64,000 nucleotides of DNA from positions 54,036,635-54,100,634 of the forward strand of contig JAJKFL010000005.1 in NCBI GenBank assembly GCA_021186555.1. Direction: 5' to 3'. The DNA is from Reticulitermes speratus (lineage: Eukaryota > Arthropoda > Insecta > Blattodea > Rhinotermitidae). The first letter of the stretch is position 1. Every line of letters begins with the position of its first letter. The notes beneath the pieces are model-generated. The model was not told the origin of the DNA. It worked only from the letters and a program-made list of their open reading frames with translations, and searched no databases. The position numbers were made by a program, and so were the translations under genes. This document shows positions 9,253 through 19,631 of this stretch, piece after piece.

Positions 9253-11555
9253 GCAGCGCTGGTTGCCACGGTGTACCCCACTGGGGTCCCCAAGTACTGC
9301 GATTCCTTCATTCCTGCTGCTGCACAAGTCTTGTACTACGTGATCGAGGAAACAAAGGACACGAGCAACGCCCTTCAAGAATCAGGTAGCCGAATGAATC
9401 GCAGCATTCAGAACTTGATGTTCTGTATACATACATATACACAGGCATACACAAAAGAATGGTGCGGTTTTAATAGTGTTCACTATTAAAACCGCACCAT
9501 TCTTTTGTGTATGCCCTGTATATATACATACATACATACATATGCTTAGTAACGTGGTAAGTTTAATGATTGTAAATGTGTGTGTTATGAACGAACATGC
9601 AACACCGGTGGCAATTACGAACAGGACCAGAAGATGGCAGCAACAAAAGGCAGTGAGAGATACTTATGATTCAGTCGGTATTTAAGTCTCCGACCTTTGG
9701 TGAGAAAAAACACATAGCATGCATATTAAGTGAGGTCGTGTTGTCAAGTTGTCACGGCTGTACTATAGAACAGTCGATAAGTGAAAGGTCCATCAATGTC
9801 CAGCATGGCCCTGAGACCGGCCTAGTCTTCTATTCAGTGGGTAGAGAGGGCTCTTGCCTTGGGACTAAAGCGGCCGTGACGTGATCATATTTAACCGCAA
9901 CCTACCGAAGAAATTTAAAAAGAAGACCAAGACTCATAATAGGCTGTAGTTCCAGTATTAGATGTACCTTCTACTGGATATCAGGATTGTTCGAATAGTC
10001 AAATACAGGACGTTGGAAATAAGCTAAAGTTCTCCCTATAACAGGCCATGAAGGCCCAGAGGGGGAGTAGAGATATAGCTCTACTCTTTCTTTAACCTCG
10101 GCGCTAGATGGGGGTGGGTGGTCAACGCCACGCCCCGGCAGCTTTACCCCCGGGAATGACCCGGTACCCATTGTACAAGAGGCTGGGTAGGCCTCAGGGC
10201 CGGTCTGGACGGGTGCGGAATATCTCGCCCCCACCGGGATTCGATCCCCGGACCGTCCAGCTCGTAGCGAGTCGCTAAACCGACTGAGGTATCCCGGCCC
10301 ACGGACGTTAGAAATAGCTTAGTATATAAACAGCACAGAGAGAAAAGGAATTAATACAAAATTTTGATATGGAAACCTCCAAAAACTGATCATCTGCGAC
10401 ACGTGTATACACACATTTTGAGTTTTTTTTTCCTCTAATGCTTTTCTGAAGCTGTCACTGAGGTCTTTGAACTTCTATGCCCATAGCAACATCGAACACT
10501 CAGTCTCTGAAAACGCCTCTGCGACTTTCTGAAGAAATCAACATCAAAGATGGTGGTGGGACGAAGCCCCTTGCACGAACACAGCAGCAGCTTCTAAATC
10601 TGCACAACTTACTTATAAGGGAAGCTAAGATGCAAGGTCTCGCCAAGTACCAAGTGAGTTTGTTACAAGTTCTTAGCGAGCGCGCATCAAGCTGAAGAGT
10701 CGGACGCTCCTCAATCCAAGTCGGGCTGTCCCATGACATATAAATACGCTTAACGGCAGCGCTATCTATAAAACTGACTTGTGATTCTGTGGCAAGTTAT
10801 CTACGTTGAATGAACTCCAAACCTGATTCGTCGCCTCTGTAAAAGGCATGACGTTTACCGATGTGTTTATCGTATCGAAGTTTGCTCATATCTTGAAATA
10901 AAAGTAATCTTCTGTGAGTTAAGTTGTGTCACTAACAAATTATCAAAGGTTCAGAATGTCCCTGAAGCAAACTGCTTTCGTCTTCAGGTTCACCTGAAGA
11001 CGAAAGCAGTTTGCTTTCGAAACGTCGAGTTTTATGTTTTATACTCAGTGGCGATAAAAACACAGCATCATTCTGATTGGTTGTATTTAAATATTATTTC
11101 TTTATGTACTGTTAATTGCCTGATGACGGCTTTTCACAAAAGCCGAAACATATAGCAAGGAATAAACTGATATAGATGTAGTTGTAATTGGCAGTCTGTA
11201 CTTCCTCTTTCAAGGAAAAGACTCCACTGTAGCAGCAACCGGGAGAGACGGGTCCTGTGAGCGGGTACGAGCCAGTCAGTCATTCAGTCACATACATAGC
11301 CAATCATCCAGAAGATTTAAGCTTTGGTTCTATCTGCAGGGTTTCTCAGAAGAGGTGATGTCCGTCCTGCGAAAGACGTCGAAGTCAACATCACACGAGC
11401 AACTGAAGACGGTCCTGCAGGAGGCCCTGTCCCGCCGTCACATCATGCGAGCCGATACTAAGGAAGCGGCTAATAATGTCCTAGCTGAACTGGAAAATCC
11501 AGACAGCGATCTTCGCAAGGCGATGGTCAACTTGAAACCTCTCCAGTATGTGTGA
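9253..11555 (+). CDS. Unrecognised host gene, last three coding exons
   Basis: Three exons join in phase. Exon a is 9253-9385 (acceptor TTGCAG, donor ATCAG|GTAGCC, ends phase 1). Exon b is 10487-10653 (acceptor CCCATAG, donor CCAA|GTGAGT, ends phase 0). Exon c is 11340-11555 (acceptor ATCTGCAG, stop TGA). The spliced open frame gives 171 residues with no internal stop. An AATAAA follows at 11661. The first exon opens in phase 0 with no start codon, so the N terminus lies further left. The product is soluble-looking: a hydrophobic start (VATVYPTGVPKYCDSF), then two mainly helical, charged exons (QQLLNLHNLLIREAKM; ELENPDSDLRKAMVNL). I do not recognise the family. Agreement of phase at both junctions is the main support. 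A SINE (10023-10301) and a hairpin MITE (9442-9518) lie in the first intron, and repeat-derived hairpins in the second. Confidence 0.7.
9442..9518. mobile_element. Hairpin MITE, about 77 bp (family H)
   Basis: A nearly perfect palindrome: roughly 36-base arms containing AAAGAATGGTGCGGTTTTAA, separated by only two or so bases. The right end is followed by TA. A second copy is at 21617-21693, bounded by TA on both sides, as expected of a Tc1/mariner-type MITE. It begins 57 bp after the donor of the exon at 9253-9385. Confidence 0.8.
10023..10301 (-). mobile_element. tRNA-derived SINE, family B
   Basis: Read on the minus strand it begins with GGGATA-CTCAGTCGGTTTAG-type A box and a GGGATCGAATCCCGG B box, then a body ending in GAACTTTA. 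It matches copies at 25404-25672, 27689-27957, 48770-49051 and 55912-56186. It lies in the first identified intron of the 9253-11555 gene, antisense to it. Confidence 0.8.
10966..11165 (+). repeat. Two hammerhead-like cores next to a 24-bp inverted repeat
   Basis: Bases 10966-10989 and 10992-11015 are exact 24-base inverted copies with a 2-base spacer. The right arm runs into CTGAAGA (10994-11000), a stem, and GAAAC (11019-11023). About 100 bp later is CTGATGA (11120-11126), an 8-bp stem (CGGCTTTT/AAAAGCCG) and GAAAC (11145-11149). Both lie in an intron of the gene at 9253-11555. Confidence 0.6.
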
Positions 11556-11660
11556 GAGATGTGCACTGTGAGATGAGAAAAATGATAGAACAAAGAGAGA
11601 AAGGACTCCTTGTCCAGAGCACTAAGTAGCTATGGATCTATTTAACAGATTTCCTTCTAA

Positions 11661-11666
11661 AATAAA
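11661..11666 (+). terminator. Candidate poly(A) signal AATAAA
   Basis: AATAAA about 105 bases after the stop codon of the gene ending at 11555, at a plausible distance for its 3' end. Confidence 0.5.
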
Positions 11667-12054
11667 GTCTTCCTCACAATAAGCACCACAGCTCACAATA
11701 AGTCTCTGTTTTAAGTCACTTAAATCCAGTTATCTTCCCAACGAACTACTTGTCTCACGAATTTTATATTTATATGAAGTAAAACTGCCAAGTGTGCGTA
11801 TTAGCGGTATGTCTTGTACGCAACGACAAAATGTCTGCGGCTTCTGACGCTAAGGGGTTCAGAGTACTGATGTTCCCTGATCAGCCTGTCCTATTTTTTT
11901 AAGTTACTTTGTTTCTGAGCTTTGTCCGTGCTCAGTGTTTGTAGGGAAGAGCTGACTGTATCACTGTATCAGTGGCCGTTTTAACCACCTGAAGAAGAAA
12001 ATAGAGCCCGTTCCCGAAACTTCTGTTCGGAGCATTACAAGAGGGACTAACTAT
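11667..12054. other. No gene seen
   Basis: No coding or repeat-family feature recognised, apart from an ACCTGAAGAAG...CCCGAAACTTC word at about 11987-12022 that resembles the dispersed CTGAAGA-GAAAC motif. Confidence 0.3.
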
Positions 12055-12510
12055 CTCCATGGTGCACAGTCCTTCTTGAGAAGCTAACAGGTCGTCAGCT
12101 AGTCAAGAAATTCCCCGCGTTTTATGTAACCAGGAGGTTCATTACCGCACTCACAACAGCCCGCCACCTGTCCCTATCCTAAGTAAGGCCCCATAACTAA
12201 CTAACTAACTAACTAACTCCATGTAGCACAGTCCTTCTTGAGAAGCTAGCAAGTCGTCAGCTAGTCAAGAAATTCCCAGCGTTTTATGTAACCCGGAGGT
12301 TCATTACCGCACTCACAACAGCCCGCCACCTGTCCCTATCCTAAGTAAGGCCCCATAACAAACTAACTAACTAACTAACTCCATGTAGCACAGTCCTACT
12401 TGAGAAGCTAACAGGTCGTCAGCTAGTCAAGAAATTTCCCACTTTTTATGGAACCCGAAGGTTCATTACCGCACTCACAAGAGCGCGCCACCTGTCCCTA
12501 TCTTTATAAG
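12055..12510 (-). mobile_element. Three head-to-tail LINE 3' ends with (TTAG)n tails
   Basis: On the minus strand three units follow each other. Each reads from GGGACAGGTGGCGGGC-type sequence through a GTTAGCTTCTCAAGAAGG block to (GTTA)n. The first part encodes the end of a LINE protein ([20 protein letters not shown]). The two downstream units begin with GGGGCCTTACTTAGG, which the most upstream unit lacks. The same head-to-tail arrangement occurs at 60912-61217. Confidence 0.75.
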
Positions 12511-12899
12511 AGGGACAAAATCTAAAACTCAATAATATTAAATACATTGTCAGAAATAAGTAAAAGTGAACTAATATATTTATTTTTAAATTTTAGATCA
12601 CGATAATGGATTTTATCAACCAATTAGAACAGCCGGCTTCATGATCTCATTTGCATATTTCTGAACTTCTTTTAACCATGTTTACGAACCATAAACTTAT
12701 AGATTACGAGTAGACGCTACTTCTTCGAATGAGAAATGGGAATATGCTTATAAACGGTGACTTGGTATGTATTCTGGGTTGTCTCTGACCATCACTGTCC
12801 TTGACAGGTAACTCAGTCTGCGGCAGGCAACTGCGCCGACAGTACTGAATTTTCAAGTTCCATACAGGGCGGCAGATACCTTGACTACCAAAGCAAATA

Positions 12900-13384
12900 C
12901 AGTGGACCCTCGAACTTCGAACGGTTTGATGTTCGAAAAACTTGAAACTCGAACAAAAAATTCGAGAAAAATCCGGTTTTTGAAACTCGAACAAAAACTC
13001 GAAAGTCGAACAAAGAATCACGTGGTCACCTTCTCTCTCTGCTTGGTCCAGATGAAAGAAGGGTAATTCACCTTCCAGTGAACAGTAATATCCCTCGTAC
13101 TATTATTATTTATTGATTATTATACAATATTTTTATGTATGTACTATTATAAATAAAAATAATCAATTATTGAAATTAAATATACTTGTTTTATCATTAT
13201 TTACCAATATGATATTTTGAAATAGGCACTTAAAATGTTTTATATTGGGTAAATTTTGGGGGTCTGGAACGGATTAATTCAATTTACATTATTTCTTATG
13301 GGGAAATTTAACTCGAAAGTCGAACAACTTGAAAGTCGAACCGTCTCCTGGAACGGATTGTGTTCGAAGTTCGAGGTTCCACTG
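12900..13384. mobile_element. pogo-like MITE, 485 bp
   Basis: The ends are inverted: CAGTGGACCCTCGAACTTCG at the left and its complement at the right with one mismatch. It is bounded by TA on both sides. The interior is AT-rich with repeated CTCGAAAGTCGAAC words. A 474-bp copy is at 56972-57445 in the same orientation. TA targets and CAGTGGA-type ends fit pogo/Tigger-like elements. Confidence 0.8.
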
Positions 13385-13854
13385 TATATGCTTCTAAAGA
13401 AAACCTCTTTCTTAAAGTTAGTTGCTTGAATCGGTAACTTTATTATTTATTTCACCCAAAATGTCTAACTTAAGACAACCTTTTGATGCTACAGGACATG
13501 TTTTAGTATTACAGATCAGCAACCTGGCTTCCGGTTGATAATCCTCGAATTTTGTGGTTAGAGTTTTGGAGGGCAAATTTTCTGAAAAGAGGGCTATCAG
13601 CATTTTTATAATGTAACTGCGTCATGAAGATGGTTTAAATGTACCTGCTCCAATTATTTAAGTCTTTGAAGCATAAGTATACAAAAATTGTTTCGGCCTC
13701 AAAGAAAACACACCACATCTCCATTATCAAACCACTTGTTAGTAACCTTTAGGGAGGCGATAATTGTTTATTCAGACAATTACATAAAATCCATAAATAT
13801 ATTGCGCCAAAAAATACAGTGATGTTTGGCGTTACATCAGGTGCTAAGTATATA
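13385..13854. other. No gene seen
   Basis: AT-rich. It may be the 3' untranslated region of the minus-strand exon at 13958-14221, but I found no well-placed poly(A) signal. Confidence 0.3.
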
Positions 13855-13925
13855 CAGAGTGGCGCAAAAGTCACTTAACACTAGAAGCAAAATTTTAAAT
13901 ATCAAGTGGCTTCTGCGTCACTCTG
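13855..13925. mobile_element. Very short TA-flanked MITE, 71 bp
   Basis: CAGAGTGGCGCAAAAGTCAC at the left is inverted, with mismatches, as GTGGCTTCTGCGTCACTCTG at the right. TA lies on both sides. It has the shape of a minimal mariner-type MITE. Confidence 0.65.
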
Positions 13926-13957
13926 TATAGTTACCACATTGTTTTACAGGATCAAAT

Positions 13958-14221
13958 TTACTGCGACGGAGCTGGGACAGTAGCGACCAGTGACGTGTAG
14001 ATGCCCCAGGACAGTCCAATTACGGAGCCAATGATCTCCAAAAGAAAGACGAACACTTCCTCGAAGCTCGGACGGCCATCCCGTAAGATGGTGCTGTTTT
14101 GAGTCGCAGAATACAGTTGGTGGATCACGTGACGCACCCGTTCCTGGAACTCTGCCTCAGACTCCCCGGTCCTTAACACCCTCGTCTCTTGGGGCTGCGA
14201 GGATCCCAAAGCGAATATATC
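13958..14221 (-). CDS. Probable terminal exon of a membrane protein
   Basis: On the minus strand, the acceptor TTCTCGCAG precedes 14221, and an open frame of 87 residues runs in phase 0 to TAA at 13958. The predicted sequence starts DIFALGSSQPQ and has a charged helical region (ESEAEFQERVRHVIHQLY). It then has a hydrophobic span of about 25 residues (FVFLLEIIGSVIGLSWGIYT) and ends in a short proline-rich tail, APSQ. No ATG opens the frame, so upstream exons must lie at higher coordinates. I do not recognise the family. The single TM segment near the C terminus suggests a tail-anchored or type I/II membrane protein. Codon use and GC content are higher than in the flanking DNA, which supports a real exon. 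Confidence 0.5.
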   Translation of the reverse strand, partial: DIFALGSSQPQETRVLRTGESEAEFQERVRHVIHQLYSATQNSTILRDGRPSFEEVFVFLLEIIGSVIGLSWGIYTSLVATVPAPSQ

Positions 14222-14269
14222 CTGCGAGAATTGAAACTTTTCCTAACCTCTCCATCGATATGACTTCAT

Positions 14270-14475
14270 CAGGGCTGGTTTAAGAAATTTTTTGGGCTCA
14301 ATGCAAAATATATTAGAGGGCCCTTCCTACTGACAATGCAGGTGTAACAAAGCTCAGAGTTTACATGCAAAACATGCTTGACGTAACATCTGAAATTCAA
14401 GCAGTCTTTTCAAGGTACCCGGAGAGGAGGGCCCCATGCAGACACGTAGAACGCAACAGCCTTGATCCGGCCCTG
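14270..14475. mobile_element. hAT-like MITE, 206 bp
   Basis: Inverted ends CAGGGCTGG and CCGGCCCTG. The flanks GACTTCAT (left) and GACTCAAT (right) match at 6 of 8 positions, consistent with an old 8-bp target duplication. It sits just upstream, in minus-strand terms, of the exon at 13958-14221. Confidence 0.55.
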
Positions 14476-14730
14476 GACTCAATCCACGCACAGACTTGCG
14501 TCAAAATACGTCATACGAACACTTCATTGCGTGTAATTTCCGTCAGATGTTTCACTGTAATTGGTCAGGCTATCAAAATTTCGATTATGCAACACGATAT
14601 AAGAGTTTAGGTTTCCACAACGGTAAATTGAATGTCTTTTTGGTTGTGTCACTGTCTAGCCCGGCAGGAAGGTATGTGCCTATGTTTCGGAGCACACAAT
14701 GCTTCGAGCTACAGCGTCAACTCCTAAGAA

Positions 14731-14739
14731 CATAATAAA

Positions 14740-14775
<36 letters not shown>

Positions 14776-15010
14776 TGGAGCCACCGGAAGATTAATGAAA
14801 GGCTTAAAGGAAAATTTGGAAGCCATACCAGTAAAACATTCAATATATTCACTACAAAAGACAGCTGTACTTGGAACGTCACACGTAATGCGGTCAGTAC
14901 TGCAGTCTGAAACTTGAAGTCTGAGCGGTGGGGATCGCCGTTGGTACAAGAGGAGTACCGGGGAGACAAGGCCTGTGACACGAGACATAATATAATAATA
15001 ATAATAAGAA
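14731..15010 (+). mobile_element. LINE fragment, reverse-transcriptase C terminus, flanked by (ATA)n
   Basis: After an (ATA)n run, the open frame reads IIGATGRLMKGLKENLE and continues to YSLQKTAVLGTSHVMR. This is the C-terminal pattern of R2-like/other LINE polyproteins (IGATG...L...IQKTALLGTA). A short 3' region and another (ATA)n run follow. It is a 5'-truncated copy. Confidence 0.65.
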
Positions 15011-15055
15011 GAATAAGAATTTTTGCAAATAATTTCGACCACTACACGCTCTCAT

Positions 15056-15353
15056 AGCAATCCCATTACAGGTCTGGACAGGCCCTTAGGGTTCCAGGAG
15101 GTTGAGGCTCTCAGATTTCTAGACAGTCGGCACATGAAGGTGGTAAGGTTGTCAGCCCTACACACCGGCCGCCTTTACCCCCCAGGAAATATTCCTGGTA
15201 CTCATTTCTGTTAGAGGCTGAGTCGACCCCAGGGTCATAGTGCGACCGAAACGATTATGTCAATGAAAAATTCCAATAACACCATCGGGAATCGAACCCG
15301 CGACGTTCCGGTTTGTAGCGTAGTGCCTCAACCAACTGAGCCACCGTGTGCCC
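15056..15353 (-). mobile_element. tRNA-derived SINE, family A
   Basis: A minus-strand copy of the 1168-1476 SINE: the tRNA-like head is at the right (GGCTCAGTTGGTTGAGG and GGGTTCGATTCCCGA) and the tail is at the left next to AATCCCATTACAGG. Confidence 0.8.
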
Positions 15354-17337
15354 CACACGCTCTCATTACAGCACCTAAATTTCGAAATTTGCAGCCAGCT
15401 AAGAGGAACAGTGACTACCAACTTTGGAAAACATATATAATTTTGTGGAGAATTAATTTTTTCCTACAGAAATATGACATGATATTTGCCCCACTTCTAA
15501 GAGACGATACAGCGCAGTCAATATAGTGACTAGGCTACGGACTGGACAACCAAGGAATCGTAGTTTGATTCCAGGCAGCGACAACAAAATATACTCTGCT
15601 CACGGTTGTCGAGACCGGCTGTGGGACATACCCACCGTCCTGTTCTATGGGTACCTTGAGATACTTCCTCAGACGTAAAGTACCTGAAGCGTGTAGATTA
15701 CAACTTCTACCTAGCGCCGAGGTAAAGAACGCGTGGAGCTATACCTCTATTCTATCATACGCCTTCATGGCGTGGTACTTATCTAAGCACATAGTTTCAG
15801 ATTCATTTTACCTTTACCCCTCTTATACCAATTTGGTGACACACACTCCAACTCACTTCATATTTTCAAAATGACATCTACAACGCTGTTGGTTTACTTA
15901 CGTTCAGGAAGAAGAACAGAAGGGCGATTGATATTTTCGAAAACATATGCATGGTCAAGAGTGCTGTCTTCCTTCTAAGTCTTCCTTTGATTTTATCGAC
16001 TGTCCTCACAGGACTGACCCTAGTTACGTAAATGCAAACGTAATTCTTTGCATTACGTACTTGTCTGGGCCTTAACTACCTGCATTAAACGAAGTGTCAA
16101 GTATTTATGTGTTCAAAGAGATCGATGAAAAACGTAACTGAACTAGTTCACAGCTAAAGGTCATATTGATCTAGTTAATACAAAAATGATGTTAGGACCA
16201 ATTCCTCAGAAAAAAAGTGGGGTAATTTCCTATATACTTTCGGATTTAGGCTTAGGTTCTTAGGAAAACATAGTCACGTCATTTAAGATAAACATGTCTT
16301 AAGGTGCGCACTGCATCCTCGAGTTAAATTCTTGCTTGGAACAGATGTTTGAGTTTGTTTTCTTGTTCACGTGACAAAGACCTCTGTTTAAAGGATTCCT
16401 GTCAAGTGTCAAAAATATTCACACTATCATAATTAACTTCGAGGTATATTCGTGGGAGCACAGAATGACACCAGAAACAGAGCGCACTCAAAACACAAGT
16501 ACGTTAATGGAGCACAGTAGTTATGTATAAGATGATAGTAGTTTAGCTACACAACTTTTATACAAACTAGAAGTTCCATAATATATTCAGAGAGCCCACT
16601 AATGGAACCTGTTTGAGATCGTTGAATCCCTTCCACGTTAAGTTCATTTTAGTTAATATCTGCACTTAATTCGTGCCTGGTTCTCTAAAATACACATTTC
16701 CCTTCAGATTTCCCAACTAACATTTTGTGCGCATTTCGCAGCTTCCCATAAGCGCTACATCAACATCCAGAGCATCTAATTTGCTTTGATTTTTATCATT
16801 TTACTGATATTTGGAGAAAAGAATTATGCAGGACCACATTAGACAATTGTTTTTCCATCTTCGTGTTAGGACCAACTATTCTCCCGGTCTGCTTCTTCTC
16901 AAACAAATTCAGTCCAATATATTCCTCCCTTAGGACGAGAGACTTCGTTTAAAACTTTTTCTTCAGAAAACAGGTGACTTTAGACTTCTGAATATTGTAA
17001 TGTGTGCCTTTCCAAATACGAGGTTTTAACTTAAGAGGTTATAAATACTAAGTTAGCAAGCATTCTCTGATTTGAATCTACATTTTCTACAATTTCTTCT
17101 TAGATGTAATTTGATTTGTTACCTCGTTGCCAGATATTTTGATTTTACATTTTCCCAGGACCTGTTAGCTGCCCAATGTATCGTGTGTTTCGGCGATGAG
17201 ATATAAACATATGCTCTGTTATATCTAGGTTTATTTCTAGATCACTCTCCCTACTAGCATTAACAACATTTTTGTATTTTTGTGCTGTTTATGTTTTCAA
17301 AAATTTAATTCACATCATTAGCATACATGTATGCGAG
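15354..17337. other. No gene seen; possible SINE at about 15520-15795
   Basis: Bases 15525-15580 resemble a decayed tRNA head (TTTGATTCCAGGC). They are followed by GAGCTATACCTCTATTC and CGCCTTCATGGCGTG, like the body of SINE family B. The rest (15800-17337) is AT-rich without recognisable coding sequence. Confidence 0.4.
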
Positions 17338-17502
17338 GAAGAGAAGAGATATGCAGACGTGATTCTGATAGGAAACATGAAGGAAAGAGCACGCTTGGAA
17401 GACCTGGGCGTAGATGAGAGGATAATGTTAAAACGGATCTTAAAAAAACGGAAAAACTTATCGGACTCAGGATATGGACCAGTAAGTAGCAGGGTCTTTT
17501 AA
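17338..17502 (+). mobile_element. LINE ORF fragment
   Basis: An open frame reads DVILIGNMKERARLEDLGVD and continues through LKRILKKRK. This resembles the short linker seen before the C-terminal part of insect LINE polyproteins (GNLRERDRLEDLGVDG...). The segment is short and isolated, so I call it a fragment. Confidence 0.4.
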
Positions 17503-17648
17503 AAATGGCAATAAATATTAGGGTTACACAAAATGTGGCAAAGTTCTTTACTGAGGAATTAAGGCTTTTCAAGTAGGGCTGTCTTCCATGAAGTTATTCA
17601 GCGAGTCATATATCAGTGGCGGATAATGACAAGAGAAACATATTAATA

Positions 17649-18055
17649 GAGTCGAACTCGGTTATAACGTCATGAAAGGGACTGAATATTTTGTGTCGTT
17701 ATAAACGAGTGTCGTTATAACCGAGCAGTATAATGTTATGGTTAACGGGGAGGAATAAATTTTTGGAATTCTCATCCCCTTATGCATGTACACAATCACT
17801 ATCTCAATCAACACAGAACAAACACAACACTGTCTTATGCACAAGACAGTGTTGTGTTTGTTCTCTGTGGATTGAGATAGTGATTGTATGCATGCATAAG
17901 GGGATGAGAATTCTAAAAATTGCTTTAGCTAGCCAAGCTTCTTCCATCAACAGATACAAGAACATAAATGGGAGGAATTAATTTGTACCACACAATATCT
18001 GACGCTATAGACGAGGTGTCGTATAAACCGATGTCGTTATAACCAGGTTCAACTG
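17649..18055. mobile_element. pogo-like MITE with a 79-bp central hairpin
   Basis: The outer ends carry TCGAACTCGGTTATAAC-type inverted repeats, like the shorter element at 19435-19631. The centre (about 17757-17925) is a long hairpin with arms of about 79 bases containing GAATTCTCATCCCCTTATGC. The arms are roughly 95% complementary and the loop is about six bases. Confidence 0.75.
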
Positions 18056-18662
18056 TTCATGCCACGTATTTACCTAAAACTGTAGCTCATGTGTAATGTA
18101 ATCTAGTTCATACAAGTCCTCTACATGTATTGATTGTTACTATAATTTGAACGGTTACAAATAGACTTAGGCCCTTGTTTCGCGAATTAGTGAGCAGTAG
18201 GCCAGCGTCATTGTTGAGATACGACCTTCGCACGTCGTGCATGTGGCCAGGCCAGTATGTACGATGGGTGAGAGGAGATTCAAGTCACGTCATTAAAATG
18301 TGGTTATCTCGCTCCATTACCGTCACGTCTAGGCGCCCCCAAAAAGATAAGATTTCGCTCACAATGTGCATGCAGAATGAGAAAACACCAACAGTCTACG
18401 AAGAGACACGTTTCATATACAGCGAAACTTTGAACCTTGGACCACTGACACGGAGGAAGGAGGTACCACGCTCCTCCGAAATCAGTCTACACGGCGTACA
18501 TCCCAAGAAGACCTACATCGTCATCAGCACCGCCATGAGAAGCTTAAACCTCACAAAACTGAGATCAGGTTTTGTGTAGAATGTTACAGATCAGTGCTAG
18601 TCTTCACCTTGCTCTTACTGCACTGTGCAGAAGTGTTTCTCTTGACATTAAAATTGTCTAGC
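18056..18662. other. No host gene seen; repeat-derived ORF
   Basis: The 134-codon ORF at 18175-18579 ends in HPKKTYIVISTAMRSLNLTK, which resembles conceptual translations of common insect interspersed repeats. I do not treat it as a gene. Confidence 0.35.
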
Positions 18663-19187
18663 CAGTGGTCTTCAACCTGGGGTACGCGTACCCCTGAGGG
18701 TACGCGAAGACATCTTAGGGGGTACGCAAAATTAAGAAAAAAGATAAATATATTATTTCATGATAAACATTGAATAATCAGGGCCAGATTTAGGGTTAGC
18801 CACAAGAGACCCGGACGTAAGGACATGCGATTTGGGAGCGCCATTTTTTTTCTCTCTCTCTCTCCTTTATGCGATTCTTATCTGGGCGGCTAGTTTCATT
18901 TTATTCCACATAGTGCATATAATTTTGCTTTGCTAAAATACCTTTGTTCCTTTATTAATGTTTATATGATAGGCAATAATATATTTGTTATTTAATAGCT
19001 TGACTCTCCTTTTTCATTTAAAACTTATTATTTAATACATTATTTTGGATGTAATTTATTTAACTTATTTTAGATGTAGATTATAGACTGTGTATAATTT
19101 GAATTATGCACCAACAACTTTGGGGGTACAAAGTTGAATAGAAATTATATGTGGGGGTACGTGAACATAAAAGGTTAAATACCACTG
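18663..19187. mobile_element. hAT-like MITE, 525 bp
   Basis: It has CAGTGGTCTTCAACC at the left and GGTTAAATACCACTG at the right, inverted. The second copy at 32691-33109 shares its interior (GGGCCAGATTTAGGGTTAGC; CAACAACTTTGGGGGTAC) and has an exact 8-bp target duplication, which fixes the family as hAT-like. In this copy the flanks no longer match cleanly. Confidence 0.8.
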
Positions 19188-19434
19188 GCCTAGCCATACA
19201 CATAACACATCACTTCCCTATTTTAAACTCTGTTGTCCACCATCAGCTTACCAAATACATGTCAAGTGCATGGTGTTGCTCACTCGCTTCTATCGAGTGT
19301 CTGGATTTAGAATAAGTGGAACTTGGCATCCACAACTCCTACACGGAGTCGAAAAAAAAACAAAGGCCCATGTATTCTGTGCCAATGCATTGTTTGAAGT
19401 ACTTCACCGGCTTCACGATCCAAACGCTGAAGTA

Positions 19435-19631
19435 CAGTCGAACCCGGTTATAACAACATTGGTTAATGCGACACCTCGCCTATAACGTCAGAAATTGTGT
19501 GATAGCAGTTAATTCCTGTTAACCATGACGCTACACTCCTCGGTTATAACAACACTCGGTTATAACGACACTCGTTTATAACGATACAAAATATTCAGTT
19601 TCTTTCATGACGTTGTAACCGAGTTCGGCTG
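19435..19631. mobile_element. pogo-like MITE, 197 bp
   Basis: The TA-flanked element begins CAGTCGAACCCGGTTATAAC and ends in the complement of CAGCCGAACTCGGTT. Inside, GGTTATAAC-type words repeat. It is related to the ends of 17649-18055 but in the opposite orientation. Confidence 0.75.

Noticed and set aside
18175-18579. 134-residue ORF
   Set aside because: Its end resembles translated interspersed repeats and it lacks gene context.
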